From Gp13-AA77 sp036521995 (GTDB taxonomy: Bacteria > Acidobacteriota > Terriglobia > UBA7540), in NCBI GenBank assembly GCA_036521995.1, contig DATDGR010000188.1:34310-98309 (forward strand): a DNA stretch of 64,000 nucleotides. Reading direction: 5' to 3'. Each line of letters starts with the position of its first letter. Position 1 is the stretch's first letter. Under the pieces are notes generated by a model. It was given only the letters and a program-made list of their open reading frames with translations, searched no databases and had not been told where the DNA came from. A program made the translations under genes and the position numbers. Below, piece after piece: positions 27,858 through 37,204 of this stretch.

Positions 27858-28480
27858 GGTGCCTTCCTATGTCTTCCTGACGATTTGGGGCAATCCCTTG
27901 GTTTGGGGCCGCGCGAGACACAAAAACGCTTCCTGCCCGAAACCCACCAGCGACGGTCCGGGATTAGCTATCCCTGTCAGCCCAGTGCTTATAGCCTACG
28001 ACCGAAAAACGCCGAAGCCTTCAGCTATTTTTTGCCCCTCACCGGCCTGTAACATTAGCACAAAAAGCGGACCGGCGGTTCACCGCGAATTAAATTTTCA
28101 ATGCCGGCAAGACTTAGCGTCAGAAAATCCGCTTGACATCGCCGAAGCCGCATCTTGAGCCTTCGCAATGCGCCTCAGGCCGCCAGAGGCTTGCGGCCGG
28201 CACGGCGTGACGATGAGTGCTGCCGGAGACTAATCGCTCTGCCCTCCATCCTTTTCGCACGACATAACTTCTTGTGCCGGACGTTTATCGTCTGACGCCC
28301 TCGCGCGACCTCCTTAGGCTCGTTGGATCTGTGGAGTATCGCCGTAGGTGATGCTCGGCGGGTTCTGGCTTGCCCCAGGGAACTTCACGATTTCATTGAG
28401 TCGTCGCCTTGGCAGAATCGCCATCTGGCTCACGGGCGGCGTGCCGCCGCGTGCGCCGCTCAGAGCGCATCAAATCTTGG
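27858..28480. other. Divergent gap upstream of dnaA, no gene seen
   Basis: About 620 bases between the dnaA start and the next gene on the plus strand. It should hold the dnaA promoter. I find no perfect DnaA box. GGGAT/ATCCC arms occur at about 27960-27973. A minus-strand stretch ending RRAGRKPLAA looks faintly like the tail of ribosomal protein L34 but lacks the conserved front half, so no rpmH is called. Confidence 0.5.
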
Positions 28481-30043
28481 ATGAACCTCAAGCCGCTCCT
28501 GCCCGGCGCCCTGTTGGTCACACTGGCGCTTGTTGCCGCGCCACCGTCTTACGGCCGCGAACCAGGTACGGACCCGAATCGAGTCATCGATGCTTGCATC
28601 CGGGCCGAAGGCGGCTCCAAACGTCTCGCGGCATTGCGCACGGTGGAGTATCAAGGAACCCTGACGAGCCCGGACAACAAGGCCACCGGAACCTACACGC
28701 TGATCCTCGAGCAGCCCAATCGCCTCTTTCAAGAAATGGCTACAGGAACCCAAGCGGTGCGCGAAGCCTACAACGGCCAGTCCGCTTGGCGGCAGGATGG
28801 CGCGGGCCTGCGCACCCTGACGGGCGCCCAGGGCACGCTGCTTGAAGCCAGCGCCTACTATCGCAACGATCGCTTTCTGCACTACCGGAAGGAAAAGGTC
28901 CTGCTGCTCCCACTCGGTGACGAAACCGTTCGCGGCCGCGCCGCCGAGCGCCTGGAAGTGACTACCCAGACCGGCATGAAGCGCGAGATCGCAAGTGACG
29001 CAGCCACCCACCTGGTGCTGGAGGAACTGATCCCAGGTGCCGCCGACTCCGGGCATGAACTTGGGCACGAGGCGGGGCACGAAGCCAGGAAGGACGGCGA
29101 GCGCGTGTTCTATGACGATTACCGTACCACGGACGGCATCGCGGAGCCCTACCGGATCGAGTTTGTGGCGCCCGAGCATCACTGGGTGGTCACTGTGACA
29201 CAGGTGCTGCATAACCCCCCCGTCAGCAATGCCGTCTTCGCGTTTCCGGCGGCCGCCGGCCGGCCGTTGCCCGACATCGTCGAGTTGCTCCGCTCCGTCG
29301 AGAAGAACCAGAAGGCCATCGAGAAGCTGGTGGAACAGTACACCTGCGACAAGACCTCGGAGGAGTTCGAGGTCGACTCGCACGGCGCGCCCAAACCGGG
29401 GATGACCAAACAGTACCAGGTGTTCTACCTGGACGGCGACGAAGTGGACCGCCTGGTGAAGAAAGACAGCAAAGAGTTGAGCGCGGCCGAGCAGCAGAAG
29501 GAGAATGAGCATATCCAGAAGGTGGTGCAAGACTATGAGAAGCGTCAGGCCCGGGAGGCAAAGCAGGGCGGCGAGGATCCCAAGAAGCGCCGCGACGAGG
29601 TGACCGTCTCAGACTTTCTGCGTATCGACCAGTTCACGAATCCCCGCCGCGAAGCCTTTCGGGGCCATGAAGTGATCGTGTTCGATTTCGAGCCCAACCC
29701 GGCCTACAAGCCCGCCAATACAAGTGAGCGCTTGCTGCATGAACTCTCGGGCGCCGTCTGGATCGACGAGGAGGACGCCGCCGTGGTACGGCTCGAGGCC
29801 TACCTCAACTCGTCGTTCAAGATGGCGGGCGGGCTTTTCGCCTCGGTGCAGAAAGGATCGGCCTTCGTCTTCGAGCAGGCGAAGATCAATGACGAGGTCT
29901 GGCTGCCTTCCTACCTCGAAGCCCACTTCAATGCCCGGCTGATGCTGCTCAAAGGACTGAACGGCAACTTCACCGAGCGCTATTCGAATTATCAGAAGTT
30001 CCGGGTCGAGACGGTCACCCGCCAGGCGGCGAAATCGAACTGA
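28481..30043 (+). CDS. Secreted protein with LolA-like N-terminal half
   Basis: A 520-aa exported protein. The open frame begins at 28409, but the ATG at 28481 gives a clean signal peptide (MNLKPLLPGALLVTLALVAAPPSYG). Residues about 30-250 resemble the outer-membrane lipoprotein-sorting (LolA/LolB-type) beta fold: CIRAEGGSKRLAALRTVEYQGTL, YTLILEQPNRLFQE, AWRQDG, RLEVTTQTGMKREI. A charged helical linker with a Lys/Glu-rich segment (about 340-390) follows, then a second beta region with FRGHEVIVFDFEPNP and GAVWIDEEDAAVVRLEAYL. Proteins of this layout are frequent in acidobacteria, but their role is unknown. It stands alone and converges on the permease gene. Confidence 0.7.
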   Translation: MNLKPLLPGALLVTLALVAAPPSYGREPGTDPNRVIDACIRAEGGSKRLAALRTVEYQGTLTSPDNKATGTYTLILEQPNRLFQEMATGTQAVREAYNGQSAWRQDGAGLRTLTGAQGTLLEASAYYRNDRFLHYRKEKVLLLPLGDETVRGRAAERLEVTTQTGMKREIASDAATHLVLEELIPGAADSGHELGHEAGHEARKDGERVFYDDYRTTDGIAEPYRIEFVAPEHHWVVTVTQVLHNPPVSNAVFAFPAAAGRPLPDIVELLRSVEKNQKAIEKLVEQYTCDKTSEEFEVDSHGAPKPGMTKQYQVFYLDGDEVDRLVKKDSKELSAAEQQKENEHIQKVVQDYEKRQAREAKQGGEDPKKRRDEVTVSDFLRIDQFTNPRREAFRGHEVIVFDFEPNPAYKPANTSERLLHELSGAVWIDEEDAAVVRLEAYLNSSFKMAGGLFASVQKGSAFVFEQAKINDEVWLPSYLEAHFNARLMLLKGLNGNFTERYSNYQKFRVETVTRQAAKSN

Positions 30044-30109
30044 TGCGTGGCTCGCTGGTCTTTCAAGCTCGGTACTACATGCCTCGTTGTGCCACTGAAA
30101 GGGGCGTTC

Positions 30110-32587
30110 TCATTCGTAGCGCAGGGCCACGACCGGGTCGACGCGAGTCGCACGCAGCGCGGGAAGATAGGTGGCAATCAGCGCCACAGCGCTAAGTACG
30201 ACGGGGACCAGAATGAAAACGGCAGGGTCGCGGGCGGTGACGCCGTACAGCATGCTTGCGACCAGCCGGGAAAGGCCCAACGCGAAGACAACACCGAGGA
30301 GAACCCCGATGAGCGCTAGCCCCATGCCCTGCCGCACCACCATGTTGCGAACGTCCCCCGCTCCCGCTCCGAGAGCCATGCGAATGCCGATTTCCTGCGT
30401 GCGCTGCTGCACCGAATACGCCATCAGCCCGTAGATGCCAATGGCGGCCAGGAGCAGCGCCGCGCCTGCGAAAACGCTGAGCACGGTCATGTTGAAGTTG
30501 GTGCTGGCGGTGGAGTTGGCCACCACCTGATCCATGGATTGAATGTGCGCTACCGGGAGGCCCCCGCTCGCAATGCGAAGCTCCTGCTGGATTTGTGCGC
30601 TCAGCGAAAAGGGCTGTACCTGGGTGCGGATCTCCCACGTCACCGGAACAATGCGATTGTTGAGAGCCGTGACCCCGTCGTTCACCTGGGCCGAAGGGAC
30701 GTACATGATGGGCCCGGGGTTGCGGTTGAGTCCGTTGTCTCGGATGTCGGCCGCGACGCCCACGATCTCGCGCGGAGGCTCACTGAACTCCGGGCCCACC
30801 CCTTTGCCGATGGTGATCTGCGCTCCCACGGGGTCGCCTTTCGGCCAATACTGCCCGGCCATGGCTTCGTTGATGATGACCACCCGGGGGGCTGCAGCAT
30901 CATCAAGGTCAGTGAAGGCCCGTCCACGGCGCAGCGGAATCCGAAATACTGTGAAGAAACCCGGCGACACCGGGTCCCACTCCGCCCCGCCCGTGTAGGG
31001 GCTCTTGCCCGTAGGACGGCCTTCAATGTTAAACGGCAGCCCGAAGCCTCCTTCGAGAGGAACCGAATCCGTGGCCGCCACGGCCACCACTCCCGGTATC
31101 GCTCCCACGCGTTGCTCAGCGTCGCGCACAAGCTGCGCCACTCCGGCGGTCTTTTCAAAGCGCGGACCGGTGAGCGACATGCGAAGTGTGAGGACGTTAT
31201 GCGGGTCGAAGCCGGCGTCCACGCTTCGCATGGCCAGGAAGGTCCGGATGAGCAGAGCCGCGCCCACGAGCAACACCAGCGCCAGGGCCATTTCGGTTAC
31301 CACTAGGATGGAGCGCGCCTTGTTCTGGCGCAGTCCAGTGCCGGATCGCGAGCCGCTTTCCTTCAGGGTGGCGTTGAGGTCGGACCGCGAGGCGTTGAAC
31401 GCGGGTATGAGCCCGAACACGATTCCGGTGACTACGGAGATGAGCAACGTAAAGAGCAGTACGCGCCAATCCAGCGCGACGGCGCGGCCTTGGTCGCCGA
31501 TTCGCGGGATGTTGCCCGGGTTGATGGCCAGCAGCGCACGCACGCCGGCGTAACCGAGAACGAGGCCCAGGGCGCCTCCGGCCAGAGCCAGGAGAACGCT
31601 CTCGGTGAGCAACTGCCGAACCACCCGGCCACGGCCCGCTCCGAGCGCCGCTCGAATGGCAATCTCGCGCCTGCGAATAGTAGCTCTGGCGAGCAGTAGG
31701 TTGGCGACATTGGCGCAGGCGATGAGAAGCACAAATCCGACTGCGCCCAGCAGGATCAACAGGGCCGGGCGTACGTCGTCGACCTGAACGTCCCGCAATG
31801 GCGTGGCCGTGAAGCTACCCTGAGCGCCCAGGGCGCCGGGGAATTTGCGCTTAAACTGATCGGCCGCAAGCTTCAACTCTGCCTGCGCCTGAGCCACCGC
31901 CACGCCGGGTTTCAGGAGCGCTGCGCCCACCAAGTAATGGGCTTGATCAGTGCTGTTCGGATCGGCTTCTAGCGGAAGCCAGAGGTCCGCCGGCGGATCG
32001 CTGGTGAAGCCGCGGTCCAGTACGCCGATCACGACGTAGGGTTCGCCACCCAGCGGAATGGTTTTCCCCACGAGGTTGGAATCGCCACCGAAGTGGCTGC
32101 GCCACAACCCGTTGCTGATCACCACCACGTGGGCGCCGTTCGGGCGATCCTCGTCCGCCGAAAACGTCCGGCCCAGGGCCATCGCCGCGCCAAACACGCG
32201 GAAGTAGCCGACAGAAACATGAATGCCGTGGAGTTGTTCCGGGCGGTCGCCGCCCGTCAGATTGATGCCGGGGCCGCCGAAATCGTAGACGGCGAAGTCT
32301 TGAAGGGTCTTCGTTGCCTGCCGCATGGCCATAAACTCCGGGATCGCGAGCCCGTAGCCAGTTCCCTGCGGAGAGCTGAGCCCAAGGCCGACGATGCGCT
32401 CGGGTTCGGGATAAGGAAGGGGCTGAAGCAGCACGGTGTTGATCACGGAGAATATGGCGGTGGTCGCTCCAATGCCAAGCGCCAGCGCCGCTACCGCCGT
32501 CAGCGTGAAGGCCGGGCTGTGGCGCAGCATGCGCGCGGCATAGCGGAGGTCGTGCACGAGATCTTCCATTAAATTAGCGCCTCTCAT
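30110..32587 (-). CDS. ADOP-type ABC permease (duplicated MacB/FtsX)
   Basis: An 825-aa membrane protein of the acidobacterial duplicated orphan permease type: two copies of a periplasmic MacB core plus FtsX transmembrane domain in one chain. The first TM is in FTLTAVAALALGIGATTAIFSVIN; the first periplasmic core spans about 60-260; FtsX helices fall near 280-430; the second core is about 450-680, and the last three helices (700-815) include GIYGLMAYSVQQRTQEIGIRMALGA, a signature of the family. There is no ATPase domain and no adjacent ATPase gene, as usual for these orphan permeases; the function is unknown. ATG at 32587 has AGGAGG six bases upstream; an ATG at 32569 is possible. Confidence 0.92.
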   Translation of the reverse strand: MRGANLMEDLVHDLRYAARMLRHSPAFTLTAVAALALGIGATTAIFSVINTVLLQPLPYPEPERIVGLGLSSPQGTGYGLAIPEFMAMRQATKTLQDFAVYDFGGPGINLTGGDRPEQLHGIHVSVGYFRVFGAAMALGRTFSADEDRPNGAHVVVISNGLWRSHFGGDSNLVGKTIPLGGEPYVVIGVLDRGFTSDPPADLWLPLEADPNSTDQAHYLVGAALLKPGVAVAQAQAELKLAADQFKRKFPGALGAQGSFTATPLRDVQVDDVRPALLILLGAVGFVLLIACANVANLLLARATIRRREIAIRAALGAGRGRVVRQLLTESVLLALAGGALGLVLGYAGVRALLAINPGNIPRIGDQGRAVALDWRVLLFTLLISVVTGIVFGLIPAFNASRSDLNATLKESGSRSGTGLRQNKARSILVVTEMALALVLLVGAALLIRTFLAMRSVDAGFDPHNVLTLRMSLTGPRFEKTAGVAQLVRDAEQRVGAIPGVVAVAATDSVPLEGGFGLPFNIEGRPTGKSPYTGGAEWDPVSPGFFTVFRIPLRRGRAFTDLDDAAAPRVVIINEAMAGQYWPKGDPVGAQITIGKGVGPEFSEPPREIVGVAADIRDNGLNRNPGPIMYVPSAQVNDGVTALNNRIVPVTWEIRTQVQPFSLSAQIQQELRIASGGLPVAHIQSMDQVVANSTASTNFNMTVLSVFAGAALLLAAIGIYGLMAYSVQQRTQEIGIRMALGAGAGDVRNMVVRQGMGLALIGVLLGVVFALGLSRLVASMLYGVTARDPAVFILVPVVLSAVALIATYLPALRATRVDPVVALRYE

Positions 32588-32803
32588 ATCCTCCCTCCTG
32601 GGCAGACTTCCATACCGATGCCCAATCTGGGTCGCGGGGTTTCCCCGCCCAGCTCCACTTCAACGCCGCTCCTCGCAAGTACGGCATTGGATTCAACGCT
32701 CCGACTTGCGATTGCCTCGTCAAAGGAATATATAGCAATTCAGCGCCTAAGCATTTCGACGCAACATGGTAAGGCGAGCCTGCCCTTGCCTCAGGAGGCT
32801 ACG

Positions 32804-33868
32804 ATGAGACGCTCGATGCTCGTTCTATGGTTCTTGTTCAGTGTTTCGGCTTTGGCTCAACAGCCGCCCAAGATCCAGTACCAATCTATTCCCGATTTCC
32901 TGAAAATGCCGCCGGACATCTATTTCGGCGAAGTCGCGGGCGTGGCGGTGAACTCCAAGGGACACGTCTTTGTCTTCTCACGTGGCAACACCACCGGCCC
33001 CGCCTATGGGGCGGGCGCGGCACAACTTCTGGAGTTCGGTGCCGACGGCCAGTTCATTCGCGAGATCGGCCATCATCTGTATGCGTGGTCGTTCGCGCAC
33101 TCCGTGAAGGTCGACAAGCATGACAACATTTGGGTCGCGGACAAGGGCTCAGACATGGTGATCAAGTTCAGCCCTGAAGGCCGCGTGGCGATGGTCTTTG
33201 GGCGCAAGCAGGAAGCCTCAGACGAGGGAACTGAGCCGCTGCGCCATCCCAAGCCACCCCTGCCTCCGGTGGACGGGATGTTCAGGCAAGTGACCGACAT
33301 GGCCTGGGATGCCGCCGGGAATACGTATATCAGCGACGGGTATATCAACTCTCGCGTCGCTAAGATCGACAAAGACGGCAACTGGATCAAGTCGTGGGGC
33401 GAGCCCGGCGACGGCCCCGGACAGTTCAACACTCCGCATAGCGTTGCGGTGGACGCGCAGGGGAGCATCTACGTGGCGGACCGCGGCAACCGCCGCATCC
33501 AAGTGTTCGATGGTGAGGGCAAGCTCCTGCGCCAGATCACCATCGACGTGCCCGTTGATCCGGACGCCCGTCCCGCGATCGGCAACAAGCCGAACGCGAC
33601 CACCGGCACGATGGCGCCCGGCGCACCCTGGGCGATTTGCATCACGCCGGGGCCAAATCAAGTGCTGTTCAGCTCCGATGGCTACCCAGGCCGGATCTAC
33701 AAGCTCAGCTTGGACGGAAAGGTTTTGGGTGTGCTCGGAGAATCAGGCAAACAACTCAAGCAGTTCGGGTGGATCCACGAAATCGCCTGCCCTTCTGAGA
33801 CCGAACTCTACGTTGCCGAATTGTTGAATTGGCGGGTGCAGAAGTTGATCCTCGAAGCGGATCGCTAG
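32804..33868 (+). CDS. Secreted NHL-repeat six-bladed propeller, peptidyl-amidating-lyase-like
   Basis: A 354-aa exported beta-propeller. The frame is open from 32618, but ATG at 32804 has CAGGAGG nine bases upstream and opens a signal peptide (residues 1-18, ending ALAQQ). NHL-type blades are clear: VAVNSKGHVFVFSRG, HSVKVDKHDNIWVADKGSDMVIKFSPEG, GQFNTPHSVAVDAQGSIYVADRGNRRIQVFDGEGK. Arrangement and length resemble the lyase domain of peptidylglycine alpha-amidating monooxygenase, and such bacterial homologues are often annotated that way; actual lyase activity is not shown. It converges on pqqE but is not part of that operon. Confidence 0.8.
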   Translation: MRRSMLVLWFLFSVSALAQQPPKIQYQSIPDFLKMPPDIYFGEVAGVAVNSKGHVFVFSRGNTTGPAYGAGAAQLLEFGADGQFIREIGHHLYAWSFAHSVKVDKHDNIWVADKGSDMVIKFSPEGRVAMVFGRKQEASDEGTEPLRHPKPPLPPVDGMFRQVTDMAWDAAGNTYISDGYINSRVAKIDKDGNWIKSWGEPGDGPGQFNTPHSVAVDAQGSIYVADRGNRRIQVFDGEGKLLRQITIDVPVDPDARPAIGNKPNATTGTMAPGAPWAICITPGPNQVLFSSDGYPGRIYKLSLDGKVLGVLGESGKQLKQFGWIHEIACPSETELYVAELLNWRVQKLILEADR

Positions 33869-33947
33869 TTCAGAACTCCTTGATCGGCCCCGGGACGCGC
33901 AGTACCGTCAAATCCTGTCCCGCTGAAAACTTGGAATACTCAGCGCT

Positions 33948-35033
33948 CTAGGGATCGAGGCGATAGACCCACCCTGGGCTTCCGGAGTCCGCGCTGGAGT
34001 TGATGCGTTGCAGCGTGTCTTCGACGATGGAGTGCGAGGGCGCGAGAATACAAACCGGATCGGTGGCTGAAGCGTTGCCGGTGAGCAGAAAGGCCTGGCA
34101 TCGGCACCCGCCAAAGTCGCGCGCCCGTCGATCACAGGTGCGGCAAGTGTCTGGCATCCAGGCTTCATCCCGAAAGCGGCTGAAGACCGGGGAGTCCTCC
34201 CAGATCCAGCGCAAGAGGCGCTCGCGCGCGCTGTGGAATTCGAGTCCGGGGATGATCGGGGCCGCATGGCAGGGCAGAACGCGGCCCGCGGGGTCAATCA
34301 GCATCTGTTGATGCCCCCAGCCATTCATGCAGGGCTTGGGGTACTTGGCATAGTAGTCGGGCAGCACAAAGTCGATTCGCAAACGGCCTTTGAGGCGGTC
34401 TCGCGCCGCCTCCACCACCTCGATGGAGCGCTGCACCTGCTCGCGGGTGGGCAGCAAAGCCTCCCGATTGCGAAACGCCCAGCCGTAATACTGCACGTGG
34501 GCGATCTCCAGCCGCTGCGCTCCGCTGCCTTCCGCGAACGCGATCACGTCCTCGATCCGGCCCAGGTTGCGGCGGTGGACCACCAGGTTCACGGTAAACG
34601 CGATCCGGCGCTGGCGGATCATTCCGGCAACACGCAGCTTGAGCGCATGGCTGCGGGCGCCCGCGAATTCGTTGGCCGGCGCTTCTTCGGTATCCTGGAA
34701 GCTCAGTTGAATGTGATCGAGGCCCGCCTCGATGAGCCCATCCAAACGGCGCTCGTCCAGACCGACGCCCGAGGAAATGAGGTTGACGTAAAGCCCGGCG
34801 GAACGGCCCGCGCGCACCAGCTCGGTGAGGTCGGCGCGGGCCAGCGGCTCGCCGCCCGTGAGATGCAGTTGGAGCGCGCCCAGGTCGGCGGCCTGGCCGA
34901 AGATGGAGGACCACTCCCCGGTGGAAAGCTCGTCAGAACGGTGCTGCATCACGAGCGGGTTCGAGCAGTAGACGCAGTGCAGCGGACAGCGATGCGTGAC
35001 TTCCGCGATCAGCGCCTGCGGCCGATACTTCAC
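33948..35033 (-). CDS. pqqE: PqqA peptide cyclase (radical SAM, SPASM)
   Basis: Uses S-adenosylmethionine to join the Glu and Tyr side chains of PqqA, the first step of PQQ formation. The radical-SAM cysteines are CPLHCVYC (CX3CX2C) near residues 15-22, with GGEP shortly after, and the C-terminal SPASM region holds CMNGWGHQ, LPCHAAP and a final cluster CRTCDRRARDFGGCRC. I start it at GTG 35033 (361 aa), which overlaps the pqqD stop codon in GTGA; the open frame runs further upstream but has no conserved sequence. It is the last gene of pqqABCDE. Confidence 0.95.
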   Translation of the reverse strand: MKYRPQALIAEVTHRCPLHCVYCSNPLVMQHRSDELSTGEWSSIFGQAADLGALQLHLTGGEPLARADLTELVRAGRSAGLYVNLISSGVGLDERRLDGLIEAGLDHIQLSFQDTEEAPANEFAGARSHALKLRVAGMIRQRRIAFTVNLVVHRRNLGRIEDVIAFAEGSGAQRLEIAHVQYYGWAFRNREALLPTREQVQRSIEVVEAARDRLKGRLRIDFVLPDYYAKYPKPCMNGWGHQQMLIDPAGRVLPCHAAPIIPGLEFHSARERLLRWIWEDSPVFSRFRDEAWMPDTCRTCDRRARDFGGCRCQAFLLTGNASATDPVCILAPSHSIVEDTLQRINSSADSGSPGWVYRLDP

Positions 35034-35314
35034 ACCACCTCCAGGATTCCCCGGTCGCGCATCTGCGCCACAAATGCATGGGTCTCGCTCTCGATCCGTG
35101 CAGCCTGCTCGGGCGGATAGCGGCGCGCCAATTCCTGAACCAACTCGTCCAGCGGCCGTTCTCCGTTGCAAAGTTCGAGGATGGCGCGGGACGGTCCTTT
35201 CAAGCGCAGTGCGCCTTCGGGAATCAACAGCAGATTATCCTGAGGATCTGCGGCGGTGCTGAAGCGGCAGCCCGGTGCCAGTCGCAGGACGCAATTCCTG
35301 GTGAGCTCGCTCAT
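35030..35314 (-). CDS. pqqD: PQQ biosynthesis peptide chaperone PqqD
   Basis: Binds the PqqA peptide and presents it to PqqE. With the ATG at 35314 it is 94 aa, the normal size; the start overlaps the pqqC stop in ATGA. Typical features are the winged-helix-like N-terminal strands LRLAPGCRFS, LLIPEGALRLKGPSRAILELCNGERPLDELVQEL and a C-terminal helix with FVAQMRDRGILEVV. A longer open frame upstream overlaps pqqC and is not coding. Confidence 0.92.
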   Translation of the reverse strand: MSELTRNCVLRLAPGCRFSTAADPQDNLLLIPEGALRLKGPSRAILELCNGERPLDELVQELARRYPPEQAARIESETHAFVAQMRDRGILEVV

Positions 35315-36069
35315 TCCGTCCCGTCCTTCGTGTCCGGGCGGAACGCTCCTGGAGGAGGCCAGCCGGGCGTCACGTACGCGAAATAAAGGGCGTCGAGCTG
35401 GGCCCACAGAATATCGCACTTGGTGCGGAGCGCTTCCAAGGCAAGCTCCTGGTCGGCGCGCGTCCGCGCCCGTTCGAGCACCCAGGCAAGCGCAAACTGC
35501 GCGTCTTCCGGCGCTTGGGTGAGGCGTGCGTCGAAGTAGTCCAGACCATCGCTAAGCCAACGATAGTAGCGCCGCAGCCTGTCGATGCGCAGCGCGATCA
35601 GGTCCCGCGAAAACAGCTCGGTCAACGAAGAAGCTACGGCCTCCAGGAAACTGCGCTTGGAGACCAGGTCGAGATAGGCGTCGACGGCATAGCGCACGCC
35701 CGGCAGAATTTGCTGCTCCGAAGTCACCTGCTCCCGGTCGAGCCCTGTCGCCTGCGCGAGTTGAATCCACTTCTCGATTCCGCCCGGCCGTCCGCCGTCG
35801 CCGTCGTGATCGATGATGCGCTTGCGCCAGACGCGGCGAAAGCCCGGGTCGTCGCTGCGGGAGAGGATAATCGAGTCCTTGATAGGGATGACTCTTTGGT
35901 AGTAGTAGCGGTTGAGCGCCCAGGCCTGAAGCTGGCCGTGGGTGAGCTTGCCCTCGTGCATCAACACGTGGAAAGGATGGCGATGATGGTAGCGCTCAGG
36001 ACCGATTGCCCGTAGGCGCGTCTCCATCTCGGCCGGGGTCAGGGCTTCGTGCTCGCGAGCGGCCGTCAC
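35311..36069 (-). CDS. pqqC: Pyrroloquinoline-quinone synthase PqqC
   Basis: Cofactorless oxidase that performs the final ring closure and eight-electron oxidation to PQQ. The 252-aa all-helical protein contains the expected motifs YHHRHPFHVLMHEG, LQAWALNRYYYQRVIPIKD, RIIDHDGD, GGIEKW and TSEQQILPGVRYAVDAY, including the active-site His, Tyr and Arg residues of the family. It starts with GTG at 36069 overlapping the pqqB stop in GTGA, and ends overlapping pqqD, so the genes are translationally coupled. Confidence 0.95.
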   Translation of the reverse strand: MTAAREHEALTPAEMETRLRAIGPERYHHRHPFHVLMHEGKLTHGQLQAWALNRYYYQRVIPIKDSIILSRSDDPGFRRVWRKRIIDHDGDGGRPGGIEKWIQLAQATGLDREQVTSEQQILPGVRYAVDAYLDLVSKRSFLEAVASSLTELFSRDLIALRIDRLRRYYRWLSDGLDYFDARLTQAPEDAQFALAWVLERARTRADQELALEALRTKCDILWAQLDALYFAYVTPGWPPPGAFRPDTKDGTE

Positions 36070-36977
36070 AGAGTCAACTCCATTCCATCCCAGGCGAGCT
36101 CCCAGCCGGCTTCGCGAACGGCCTCGTGCTGCGGACTTTCCTCGTCCAAGATGGGATTCGTGTTGTTGATGTGGATGAAAATCTTGCGTGGCCGCGACAA
36201 GGCGGCCAGACGCTCCAGGCTTCCGCCCGCTCCCGAAATCGGCAGATGGCCCGTCTGCCGCGCGGTCCGCCCCAAGCCCGGAATGCGCGCCGGCTCCTCA
36301 TCGCTCCAGAATGTTCCATCGAATAACACGAGATCGCACGCCCCAAGGCGCTCGAGAAGGAGATCCGAAACGTGAGGGACGCCCGGAAGATACGCCAGCG
36401 TCCCCCCGTCTGATTCCGGCGAGACCCACAGGCCGATCACCGCCTCGGCAGGATTCGAGTTCGCCAGGCGCGACGCGCCCACGAAACCTGGGAAGGAGCC
36501 GGGCAATGACCAGGCTTCCAGGCGCGCGCCTCCCGCGCAAAACGATCGATCCAGCGGGATGTCGTTCCAGGCGACTTGTCCAGTGAAGCGCGCCAGCACG
36601 CCGAACAGGCTGTTGTCTTCGGTGAGAATGCGGCGAACCGAGGCCGTGGCGTGTACGCGAAACACATGAAACTCGCGGAGGAGCAGGAGGCCCAGCGTCT
36701 GATCGAGCTCGGCGCCGGTCAGAATGGCATCGCCGATGGGAGAGCGCCGATCCCCGTCGCGCGGCCACAGGTCCGGAGTCGCTTCAATTTGAGCGCGGAG
36801 ATCCGGCGAGGCGTTCAGCAGGCTCCACTGGCCGGGAGCGGCACTCCAGACGAGCTGAGCCTGGGTGCGAGGTTTGCCGGCGAACCTGCCTTCTCGCAAC
36901 CGGCGGCAATTCGAACAGCCGCAGTTCCACTGCGGAAACCCGCCGCCGGCCGCACTGCCCAGAATCCTGATGCGCAT
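36066..36977 (-). CDS. pqqB: PQQ biosynthesis protein PqqB (metallo-beta-lactamase fold)
   Basis: A PqqB-type metallo-beta-lactamase-fold hydroxylase acting on the PqqA-derived intermediate. With the ATG at 36977 it begins MRIRILGSAAGGGFPQWNCGC, the canonical PqqB start, and is 303 aa, the usual length. CNCRR-like cysteines (NCGCSNC) near residue 20, LLREFHVFRVHAT and HINNTNPIL are conserved. The frame is open to 37034 but the extension is unconserved. It follows pqqA after 79 bases. Confidence 0.94.
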   Translation of the reverse strand: MRIRILGSAAGGGFPQWNCGCSNCRRLREGRFAGKPRTQAQLVWSAAPGQWSLLNASPDLRAQIEATPDLWPRDGDRRSPIGDAILTGAELDQTLGLLLLREFHVFRVHATASVRRILTEDNSLFGVLARFTGQVAWNDIPLDRSFCAGGARLEAWSLPGSFPGFVGASRLANSNPAEAVIGLWVSPESDGGTLAYLPGVPHVSDLLLERLGACDLVLFDGTFWSDEEPARIPGLGRTARQTGHLPISGAGGSLERLAALSRPRKIFIHINNTNPILDEESPQHEAVREAGWELAWDGMELTL

Positions 36978-37056
36978 GCCAGGGAGGCTGGAAGGAGGGG
37001 AAAACCGTGAACCGGCTGGCGTCCATCCGTTCAAGATCCAGCCGGGCGGTTGATCC

Positions 37057-37134
37057 TCAGAAGTCGCCGTTGCTGTAAGTGTTGATTTCGCAGCTCAGGC
37101 AGATTTCCTCTACTTGCGGGGTTTCCCATTCCAT
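37057..37134 (-). CDS. pqqA: PQQ precursor peptide PqqA
   Basis: A 25-codon gene, MEWETPQVEEICLSC followed by EINTYSNGDF and a TGA stop. The E-x3-Y pair in EINTY is exactly the glutamate and tyrosine that PqqE crosslinks to make PQQ, and the position directly upstream of pqqB is conserved. The ATG at 37134 is preceded by AAGGAAGGA about 9 bases away. The CLSC segment just before the glutamate is found in acidobacterial-type PqqA rather than the proteobacterial form. Confidence 0.92.
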   Translation of the reverse strand: MEWETPQVEEICLSCEINTYSNGDF

Positions 37135-37175
37135 AGATAGATCCTTCCTTCGATGAACTCGTACCATTCTTACGT

Positions 37176-37204
37176 ATCATACCAACGGAGAAGAGCGCGC
37201 ACAA
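37176..37204 (-). promoter_or_regulatory. Candidate promoter of the pqq operon
   Basis: On the minus strand TTGTGC (37199-37204) and TATGAT (37176-37181) are spaced by 17 bases, upstream of pqqA. The -35 is weak (3 of 6), the -10 strong. The leader to pqqA would be about 35 bases. Confidence 0.4.

Noticed and set aside
28180..28290. Minus-strand peptide ending RRAGRKPLAA, reminiscent of ribosomal protein L34 (rpmH) near dnaA
   Set aside because: The conserved N-terminal half (KRT.QP...R) is missing and the orientation differs from the usual rpmH-dnaA layout; likely chance.
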